From CAZBDU01 sp964490725 (GTDB taxonomy: Bacteria > Spirochaetota > Spirochaetia > SZUA-6 > DRHE01), in contig CAZBDU010000045.1 in NCBI GenBank assembly GCA_964490725.1, positions 1 through 42,303 of the forward strand: a stretch of DNA of 42,303 nt, written 5' to 3'. Shown here piece after piece: positions 1 through 6,728 of this stretch; position 1 is the stretch's first letter, and each line of letters begins with the position of its first letter. The position numbers and the translations under genes were made by a program. The notes below the pieces were generated by a model, which saw only the letters and a program-made list of their open reading frames with translations, was not told where the DNA came from and did not search any database.

Positions 1-91
1 GCGGCGGCCCGGCGGCGGGAGCTCGCTGGCGGCGAGCCCAGGGGGCGCGCTCCGCCCAGATGGCCCCAGGCCCGCAGCCGGGAAATATTCC

Positions 92-120
92 TTGCATAAG
101 CAATCTGGTACTGATAGTAT
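92..120 (+). promoter_or_regulatory. possible sigma70-type promoter of the PilZ/acyltransferase operon
   Basis: TTGCAT at 92-97 and TAGTAT at 115-120 are separated by 17 bp, a weak match to the -35/-10 consensus. A start site about 7 nt downstream would lie almost on the GTG at 130, so the leader would be about 3 nt. No Shine-Dalgarno sequence is visible before 130. The rest of bases 1-91 is GC-rich and holds nothing I recognise. Confidence 0.35.
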
Positions 121-129
121 TCAGACGTT

Positions 130-3100
130 GTGAAAAGTGAGGGGTTCTTACCTCCGGCCCTGTCTGCGGACAAGCGGCGCCACACGCGTTTTCTCCACAA
201 CGACACCGTCCAGTGCATCGCCGGCAGCGGCGTGCTCTACGGTCATTGCGTCAACCTCAGCCGCGGCGGCATGCAGCTGGTGGTCCACCAGGGGGTGTCC
301 CACGACTCGATCCGCAGCATCGCGTTCACCCTTCCCAACTCCCCGCAGACCCTGCACATGCCCTGCCGCCTGGTGCGGGCTGAAGGCACAGAGGGCAAGA
401 GCCGGGAGAAGGTGCTGGGGATCGAGTTCAGCCCCAACGCGGACGCCCAGCTGCTGTTGATCGACACCTACATCCGGGAAGCCTACGGCGGCCAGGCTCC
501 GCCCCGCCGTGACTTGAGGGAGCTGCCCAGGGCCGACTGCCTGATCGACGCGGTGCAGATCGACCGCGCCGGCGTGCGGGTGGTGTCAATCGAGAATATC
601 TCGGCGGAAGGGCTGCTGATGCACTTCACCGGACCCCTGGCCGCCGAGGAGGAAGTGACCCTCTCCTTTCGCCTGCCCGGGGACGACCGGCTGCTTCGCG
701 TTTCCGGGCGCGTGATCTACGTGATCCAGCGCGCCTACGGGGAGGTCTCCAGCGCCGGCATCGAGCTGCGCTTTCTCCGGGAGCTGGATCGCTCGCGGGT
801 CGGCAACTACGCGGTTTCCGTTGCGGCCAGAGGCTCGCTGCAGGACCTGCATCACCTCATCAGCCGGGGCGGGCTGCACTCCAGGTACCGCATCGAAGAG
901 GCCGGCCGCATCCGGAGAGTGCTGGAAGCTCTGTGCTCGCGAGGCGGTGTGCTCAACGTGCTCCTGGACCGCAGCGCCCGGCTGCTGGAGCTGGCGGTGG
1001 AGCGCCTCGACCCCAAAGAGGGGCGATTGCTCCTGTGGGGGGACGTGGACCTCCCGACTCTCGAGAGCCAGGAGGCGCCAACCGCCTACTGCTCCTTCTA
1101 CGTTCCGCGCTGCAGCTACTACTTCAGCACGGCTCTCCTCCACTGTGGCGGCCAGCGCGCGGCTCTGGCCATCCCCACGGTCATCTACCAGTCAGAAAAG
1201 CGCTCCTACCAGCGCAAGCGCATGGAGCTGGAAGGCCAGGTCGAGCTGGACCTGCAGGGGAGCCATCCCACCGGACCGGTCCTGGGGCGGCTCCTGGATG
1301 TGAGCTGGCGGGGCTTCCGGTGCGAGATTCCCCTCGATCCGCACGGCAAGGAGGGCATCACGGAGGGCCAGCACCTGCGCTACGCCGCCCCGCAAGACCT
1401 CGACCTGCAGCAGCACGGCGTGGTGCGCCACGTTTCAGCGGCGGTGGACCGCGGCGGCAACCCGGTGCTGCGCATCGGAGTGGAAGCCGGCGTCCGCCGG
1501 CGCGAGGTCCCTTTCAGCCGCTACACCCCGGAGCAATGGGCTCGCGCCGCGGCAGGCCCCCGGAAGGGGGGGTACCGCGGGACCGGCGCCGGCAGCTCCA
1601 CGGTGGTCCGCTATCACAACCGCAAGGGGCAGGAGATCGTGGGCCTCCTGAACTCCACCAGCCCGGGGGCGGAGGCGCCGGTGGTGATCATCCCTCCTGC
1701 CTTCGGAAAGAAGAAGGAGGTCATGTCGGCACTCGCGGCCACGCTGCTCGCGACCTTCGAGCGGTACGGCAAGAAGCTCGTGACCCTCCGCTTTGACGGC
1801 ATCGACCGGCCAGGGGAAAGCTTCAACCACCAGCGCCGGCCTCGACGCGGCTACGAGATGCTCCACTACCGCCTCTTCCAGGGATTGGAGGATCTCCGCA
1901 CCACCCTGGAGTGGGTCCACGACAACCCCTACTTCACCCCCACCAAGGTCTTCCTGGTCACCTCCAGCCTGGCGGCCATGGATGCCCGCAAGCTCCTGGC
2001 CTCACCCGACGGGCAGCGGGTGGACGCCTGGGTGAGCTGCATGGGGGTCCCCTGCGCCCGCTCCGCCTACGGGAACCTGCTGGGAGGGCTGGACATCATC
2101 GGCAACCACAGGATGGGGATCCCCAATGGCGTGGCCGGAGTGCTCGGCTACCTGCTGGACCTGGACAGGCTGGCGGCGGAGCTGATCGCCTACCGCTACG
2201 CCTACATCACCGACGCCCGCTTCGACATGGCCCGCATTGCGCAGCCCGTGCTGTGGATCTACGGCAGCCACGACCGCTGGCTGGTGGCCGACGAGATTCA
2301 CGACATCATGAGCGTAGACGCCTCCGGCCCGCGGGAGGTGGTGGAGATTCCCACCGGCCACAACCTCAGCTCCAGCCGGGATGCGGTCAGGAGCTTCCAG
2401 ATCATCGCCGCCCATGTGTACCGGCAGGCTCACGGCCGGAGCATTGAGCCCGTGGAGCCGGACAGGGAGCAGCTCCTGCGCCTGGTCACCTACGAGCGCG
2501 AGCGCCTCCGGCAGCCCAGGGAGTTCTCCCCCGAGCAGTACTGGCAGGGGTATCTGGTGGGAAACGAGCAGGGCAGCCAGGGCTACGACTTCTACGCCAA
2601 CTTCCGGGAGTTCCGGGAGTTCCTGGCCAGGGAGTGCGAGCTGCTGGAGGTGCGGCCCGGGGATCGCATCGCCGACCTGGGCTGCGGCACGGGGCTCTTG
2701 CTGGAGACCCTGCTCACAGGCCTCAGCCGCCGCGAGGGCGGATGCGGCGATCTGCACATCCTGGCAGCCGACCTGGTGGAGGAGGCCCTGCACAAGGCGC
2801 AGGAGAAGTGCAAGCGGTTGGTGGACGGCCACGCTTCCCTGGAGGGGGTGCGGCTCGAGTTCCGGCGGATGGACCTGAGCCCGAACCGCCTGCTGCCTGT
2901 CCAGCAGTTCCTGGACGATCCGGCGTTGAGCTACGATTTCCTGCGCAACAGGGTCTCGGGGCTGCGCAACGTGACGATTGACGCGCTGCACGGCCTGGAC
3001 TGCTCGCTGCTGCGCCGGGTGGTTCGGGGGGCGCCCCTGGACCAGGACACGCTGCGGGAGCTGTCTGATGTGCTCCACGACGGCCACCGCGCCTCCGTGC

Positions 3101-3705
3101 TGGACTTCAACCGAGCCGCGCGCTTCCTCAAGCGGCACCTCGATGCCGCGGACCTGCGCCCGGACAAGCAGGAGGGCCGGCGCGGTCCACTGCCCCTGGA
3201 GGCGTACTCCTGCCTGACCGCAGGGGACCTGCGTTTCGAGGCGCTGGACTTCGCCCACAGCGGCCTGGAGATGCGCCTTCCCCTTGGCTCGGCCTGCTTC
3301 TCCAAGGTGGTGGCCAGCCTGCTCCTGTCCTACCTCTTCAACCCGGACCTGCTGTTTCCCGAGCTCTTCCGGATCCTGGAGCCCGGAGGCCTGCTGGTGG
3401 TGTCGGCTCTGCGCCCCGACAGCGACCTGTCCGGCCTCTATATGCGTTTCATCGAAGGGCTCCAGAATGTGCGGCCCCGGGAGAATGTACCCGCGGCGGC
3501 CCGCGAAGCCAAGATGAGGGCGGCCCGGGCCATGCTCAACGAAGCGGCCGGGCTGATGTCGCTGGGCGAGGAGGGACTGTTCACCTTCCACTCCGCCGAG
3601 GAGCTGGAGGGTATGTTCCGCGCGGCCGGCTTCCAGGCCGTGGAGCTCCACCCGGCGCTCGGCAGCCCGCCGCAGGTCCTCATCGTGACCGGCCGGAAGC
3701 CCTAG
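130..3705 (+). CDS. triple-PilZ / LuxD-like acyltransferase / SAM-methyltransferase fusion protein
   Basis: This 1191-residue protein appears to combine c-di-GMP sensing with acyl transfer and methylation. PilZ 1 (about 14-110) has RRHTR and NLSRGG. PilZ 2 (about 125-225) has RELPR and NISAEG. A YcgR-type N-domain (about 245-355) precedes PilZ 3 (about 358-465), which has RSYQR and DVSWRG. All three therefore keep both c-di-GMP motifs (RxxxR and D/NxSxxG). Residues about 490-785 form an alpha/beta hydrolase resembling LuxD myristoyl-ACP thioesterase: the nucleophile elbow is TSSLAA (Ser near 611) rather than GxSxG, with a late SHD and GHN. Residues about 830-1190 are a class I methyltransferase with ADLGCGTG near 846. 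The GTG at 130 is the only upstream start, because an in-frame TAG lies at 115. The ligase and ACP genes follow at once, suggesting an operon. Domains are clear; the reaction is inferred. Confidence 0.88.
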   Translation: MKSEGFLPPALSADKRRHTRFLHNDTVQCIAGSGVLYGHCVNLSRGGMQLVVHQGVSHDSIRSIAFTLPNSPQTLHMPCRLVRAEGTEGKSREKVLGIEFSPNADAQLLLIDTYIREAYGGQAPPRRDLRELPRADCLIDAVQIDRAGVRVVSIENISAEGLLMHFTGPLAAEEEVTLSFRLPGDDRLLRVSGRVIYVIQRAYGEVSSAGIELRFLRELDRSRVGNYAVSVAARGSLQDLHHLISRGGLHSRYRIEEAGRIRRVLEALCSRGGVLNVLLDRSARLLELAVERLDPKEGRLLLWGDVDLPTLESQEAPTAYCSFYVPRCSYYFSTALLHCGGQRAALAIPTVIYQSEKRSYQRKRMELEGQVELDLQGSHPTGPVLGRLLDVSWRGFRCEIPLDPHGKEGITEGQHLRYAAPQDLDLQQHGVVRHVSAAVDRGGNPVLRIGVEAGVRRREVPFSRYTPEQWARAAAGPRKGGYRGTGAGSSTVVRYHNRKGQEIVGLLNSTSPGAEAPVVIIPPAFGKKKEVMSALAATLLATFERYGKKLVTLRFDGIDRPGESFNHQRRPRRGYEMLHYRLFQGLEDLRTTLEWVHDNPYFTPTKVFLVTSSLAAMDARKLLASPDGQRVDAWVSCMGVPCARSAYGNLLGGLDIIGNHRMGIPNGVAGVLGYLLDLDRLAAELIAYRYAYITDARFDMARIAQPVLWIYGSHDRWLVADEIHDIMSVDASGPREVVEIPTGHNLSSSRDAVRSFQIIAAHVYRQAHGRSIEPVEPDREQLLRLVTYERERLRQPREFSPEQYWQGYLVGNEQGSQGYDFYANFREFREFLARECELLEVRPGDRIADLGCGTGLLLETLLTGLSRREGGCGDLHILAADLVEEALHKAQEKCKRLVDGHASLEGVRLEFRRMDLSPNRLLPVQQFLDDPALSYDFLRNRVSGLRNVTIDALHGLDCSLLRRVVRGAPLDQDTLRELSDVLHDGHRASVLDFNRAARFLKRHLDAADLRPDKQEGRRGPLPLEAYSCLTAGDLRFEALDFAHSGLEMRLPLGSACFSKVVASLLLSYLFNPDLLFPELFRILEPGGLLVVSALRPDSDLSGLYMRFIEGLQNVRPRENVPAAAREAKMRAARAMLNEAAGLMSLGEEGLFTFHSAEELEGMFRAAGFQAVELHPALGSPPQVLIVTGRKP

Positions 3706-3723
3706 GGACACGCCGCGGCGGCA

Positions 3724-5124
3724 ATGGCGCGCAACGGAGAGACCCCGGAGCTGCTGGAGGTGCTGCGTGAGGCGCTGGCGGCCTGGGGCCCCGGCCCGGC
3801 CCTGATCGATGTTTCAGGCCCCGGCGCTCCAACCATGATAAGCGCCGCCCAGCTGGCCGCCGAGGTGGCGGCCCTGGCCGAGCAGCTTCCCCGCTGGGGG
3901 GTGCGGCCGCGCCGGCCGGCGGCTCTGCTCCTGGAGAACTCCGCCGACTTCGTCCTTCTCTTTCTGGCGCTCCTGCAGGTGGGCGCCGTTCCGGTGCCCC
4001 TAAAGCTGGAGTACCGGGAGCTGGAGCTGCAGGAGATCTTTGCCAACTGTGACCCTCCGGTGGTGTTCGCAGAGGAGCGGCACCTGCCGGTGCTGGGTGC
4101 GCGGCTGGCCTCGCGGCACCTGATAATTCGGCGCGGCGGACGCTGGCGGCTCGCGCAGACCGGAGCGGTCCGCCGGGCAGAGCCTGAGCTGGCGGAGGAT
4201 GTGGCCTCCGTCAACTACACCTACCGCGGGCACGGGTTCCCGCTGGGGGCCCTGGTTCCCTACGGGCAGTACCTGCTGGGGGCACAAGCGCTCCAGGAGG
4301 GGCTGCTGGCCAGCTCCGGGGAGCGGATGCTGGTGCTGCTGCCCATGTCGCACATCTTCACCCTGGTGGGCTGCCTCTTCGTGCCGCTCCTGGTGGGCGT
4401 GACGGCGGTGATCCTGAGGAGCTTCCACCCCCGCCTGATCTTCGAGACCCTTTCGGGCCAGGAGGTGCAGTACCTGACCGCCGTGCCGGAGATCCTGCAG
4501 CTTCTGGCGCGGCTGCGCCGCGGGGCCGGCCCGCTGCCGGCCCTCAAGGCTTTCGTCTCCGGGGGCAGCCTGCTGTCCGCCGCCTCCTACCGGGAGATCC
4601 GCCGCGCGTTCGGCGCGGAGCTGATGCATGGCTATGGTCTCACCGAGCTTGCCCCGGTGAGCCGCAACATCCGCGGCCGGAGCCGCGGCGGGACGGTGGG
4701 ACCCGTCTGCCGCGGCGTGCGCTGCCGCATCGCCGGGGGCCTCGGCGGAGAGCCCGGAGAGATCCAGGTCAGATGCCCTGCCATGTTCCGCGGCTACCTG
4801 GGGCGGCCGGAGGAGACGTCTTCCTGCCGGGAGGGGGCGTGGTTTCGCACCGGGGACCTGGGGCGCTTCGACGGGGACCACCTGGTCTTCGTGCGCGAGC
4901 GCAAGGATACCTGCAAGGTCAACGGCGCCATGGTGGACCTTGCGGAAGTGAGGAGGGCCGTTGTATCATTACCCGGTGTCCGCGACGCCGAGATTGTGTA
5001 CCAGGGCGGGACGCTCAGGGCCCGCGTGGAGGGGCCGCGCTGGGACGCAGAGGAACGGGTCGAGGCCAGGCGCCGCCTCGGCCAATTGCTGGCGGCGTAC
5101 AAGATACCGCGCGTCATTGCCTAG
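3724..5124 (+). CDS. acyl-adenylate-forming ligase (AMP-binding family)
   Basis: This 466-residue ANL-superfamily enzyme probably activates a fatty or other carboxylic acid with ATP and loads it on CoA or on the ACP encoded next. Visible motifs are the A5-like GYGLTE (about residue 302), RTGDLG of A7 (about 377), a hinge region RERKDTCKVNG, and a C-terminal lysine in YKIPR. The usual glycine/serine-rich P-loop (SGTTGxPK) is replaced by NYTYRGHGFPLGAL near residue 164, a variant I recall from a minor group of acyl-CoA synthetase-like proteins. The ATG lies 18 bp after the fusion gene and 23 bp precede the ACP start, so co-transcription is likely. At 466 residues it is shorter than typical acyl-CoA synthetases (about 520-560) because the C-terminal subdomain is compact. 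Substrate unknown. Confidence 0.87.
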   Translation: MARNGETPELLEVLREALAAWGPGPALIDVSGPGAPTMISAAQLAAEVAALAEQLPRWGVRPRRPAALLLENSADFVLLFLALLQVGAVPVPLKLEYRELELQEIFANCDPPVVFAEERHLPVLGARLASRHLIIRRGGRWRLAQTGAVRRAEPELAEDVASVNYTYRGHGFPLGALVPYGQYLLGAQALQEGLLASSGERMLVLLPMSHIFTLVGCLFVPLLVGVTAVILRSFHPRLIFETLSGQEVQYLTAVPEILQLLARLRRGAGPLPALKAFVSGGSLLSAASYREIRRAFGAELMHGYGLTELAPVSRNIRGRSRGGTVGPVCRGVRCRIAGGLGGEPGEIQVRCPAMFRGYLGRPEETSSCREGAWFRTGDLGRFDGDHLVFVRERKDTCKVNGAMVDLAEVRRAVVSLPGVRDAEIVYQGGTLRARVEGPRWDAEERVEARRRLGQLLAAYKIPRVIA

Positions 5125-5147
5125 TGTTGCATCGAGGAGGGCTTCTC

Positions 5148-5423
5148 ATGGCAGGTGTGCAGCCCGGACAGGATGCGCCCATCCTGGACCGGGTGCGGGC
5201 TATCATGTCCCGGGTGTCGCGCATCGATATCGCCGAGCTCGAGGAAGGGGTGCGCTTCCGGGAGGAGCTCGGGGTCGACAGCCTGATGGCCATGGAGATC
5301 GTGGCCACCTGCGAGAAGGAGCTGTCCATCACCATCGACGAGGACCAGCTCTACGACGTGCAGACCATCGGCGACTTCCAGCGCCTGGTGCTGGCCTGCC
5401 ACAAGGAGCAGCATGCCCGGTAG
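5148..5423 (+). CDS. acyl carrier protein
   Basis: This small acidic carrier protein (91 residues) has the phosphopantetheine attachment motif GVDSLMAMEI, with the serine near residue 45. Helices before and after fit the ACP fold. The start at 5148 is supported by GAGGAGGG upstream. It should be modified by a phosphopantetheinyl transferase encoded elsewhere and hold an acyl group as a thioester for the neighbouring ligase, the LuxD-like domain and perhaps the radical SAM enzyme. Its end overlaps the next gene by 11 bp, so translation is probably coupled. No ketosynthase is nearby, so it looks like a dedicated pathway carrier rather than the housekeeping AcpP. That distinction is inference. 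Confidence 0.9.
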   Translation: MAGVQPGQDAPILDRVRAIMSRVSRIDIAELEEGVRFREELGVDSLMAMEIVATCEKELSITIDEDQLYDVQTIGDFQRLVLACHKEQHAR

Positions 5424-6726
5424 GCTGCGCATCCTGCTGATTTCCCCGAGGGGCGAGTTTTTCTTTCGCAGCCGGGAGTTCCGGGAGTACGTGCGCAGCT
5501 CCCGGGAGATGCAGATGGTGCGGCACTTCTGGAACGGGATGGGCATCGCCCTGCCCACCATCGCCGCCCTGACGCCGCCGGAGCACCCGGTCACGGTGGT
5601 GGACGAGAATTTCGAAGAGATCGACTTCGACCAGCCCTGCGACCTGGTCGGTCTGACCGGCACCACCCAGCAGGCGCCGCGGGCCTACCAGATCGCCCGG
5701 GAGTTCCGCCGCCGCGGCCGCCACGTGGCCATGGGGGGCATCCACGCCACGGTCCTGCCCGACGAGGCGGCGGAGCACGTGGATACGGTCTTCGTCGGTG
5801 AAGGGGAGAACACCTGGCCGCGCTTCATCGCCGACCTCCAGGAAGGCAGCCCCCGGCGACGCTACGACCAGGCCGCCTACCCGGCGGTGGACATGACCCG
5901 CAGCCCCATCCCCCGCTTCGACCTGGTGGCCAGGTACGACTACCCCGTAGTCTGGCTGCAGACCACCCGCGGCTGCCCCCACGACTGCGAGTTCTGCGCC
6001 GCCTCCAAGATCTACGGCCGCCGCTACCGGCGCAAGGGAGTGGAGCAGGTCGTGGCCGAGGTGGCGGAGGCCCGGAGGCACTGGCGCAGGGCCCAGGTAG
6101 GCTTCGCCGACGACAACATGTTCGTGGACTCCCGCTTCGCCGCCTCACTGGCGGCCGCCTTCACCCCCCTGAGGTTCAACTGGTTCGCCCAGACCGATAT
6201 CTCTGTAGGCAACAAGGCGGATCTTCTGGCGGCGCTGCGGGAGAGCGGCTGCCGCATGCTCCTGGTCGGGTTGGAGAGCGTGAACAAGCGCAACTTCGGC
6301 AACCTGGATCGGGAGCGCTGGAAGGAGCGCATGTTCGACCGCTACCCGGAGCTCATCGACCGCATTCAGTCCAGGGGCATCGGCATCTACGGTGCCTTCA
6401 TTCTCGGCCTGGATGACGACGATCGGGGCAGCGCCCTGGAGACTGCGGAGTTCGCCAACAGAAACCACCTGATGGGCTCGCAGGTCACGATCCTCACGCC
6501 CTTCCCCGGCAGCCGCCTGCGGCGGCGCCTGGAGCGGGAGGGGCGCATTCTGCACAGCGACTGGAGCTGGTACACGGCCTGGAACGCCGTCATCCGCCAC
6601 CCCAACTTCGCCCCGGAGGAGCTCGAAGCGGACGCCATGCTCTTCTTCCGCACGGTCTTCAGCCAGGCGGCCTACCGGAGCCGGGCGGCTCATTTCAGGG
6701 AGGTCTGGAAGGCCCTGGTTCCCTAG
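5413..6726 (+). CDS. B12-binding-domain radical SAM protein
   Basis: This 437-residue protein has an N-terminal Rossmann-like region of the cobalamin-binding type (about 5-140, including DLVGLTGTT and GGIHATVLPDEAAEHVD). A radical SAM domain follows, with the [4Fe-4S] ligands in RGCPHDCEFC (CxxxCxxC, about residues 188-196). The canonical DxHxxG of base-off B12 binding is not obvious, so cobalamin binding is a family expectation rather than something shown. Members perform methylations, rearrangements or C-C bond formation, often on lipids or natural products. The gene overlaps the ACP gene by 11 bp, which ties it to the acyl pathway. It might act on the ACP-bound or lipid-bound acyl chain; the substrate cannot be read from sequence. 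Confidence 0.88.
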   Translation: MPGRLRILLISPRGEFFFRSREFREYVRSSREMQMVRHFWNGMGIALPTIAALTPPEHPVTVVDENFEEIDFDQPCDLVGLTGTTQQAPRAYQIAREFRRRGRHVAMGGIHATVLPDEAAEHVDTVFVGEGENTWPRFIADLQEGSPRRRYDQAAYPAVDMTRSPIPRFDLVARYDYPVVWLQTTRGCPHDCEFCAASKIYGRRYRRKGVEQVVAEVAEARRHWRRAQVGFADDNMFVDSRFAASLAAAFTPLRFNWFAQTDISVGNKADLLAALRESGCRMLLVGLESVNKRNFGNLDRERWKERMFDRYPELIDRIQSRGIGIYGAFILGLDDDDRGSALETAEFANRNHLMGSQVTILTPFPGSRLRRRLEREGRILHSDWSWYTAWNAVIRHPNFAPEELEADAMLFFRTVFSQAAYRSRAAHFREVWKALVP

Positions 6727-6728
6727 CC

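Noticed and set aside
130..5423. A bioluminescence (lux) operon
   Set aside because: Only the LuxD-like domain resembles lux genes; no luciferase luxAB or acyl-protein reductase luxC is present.
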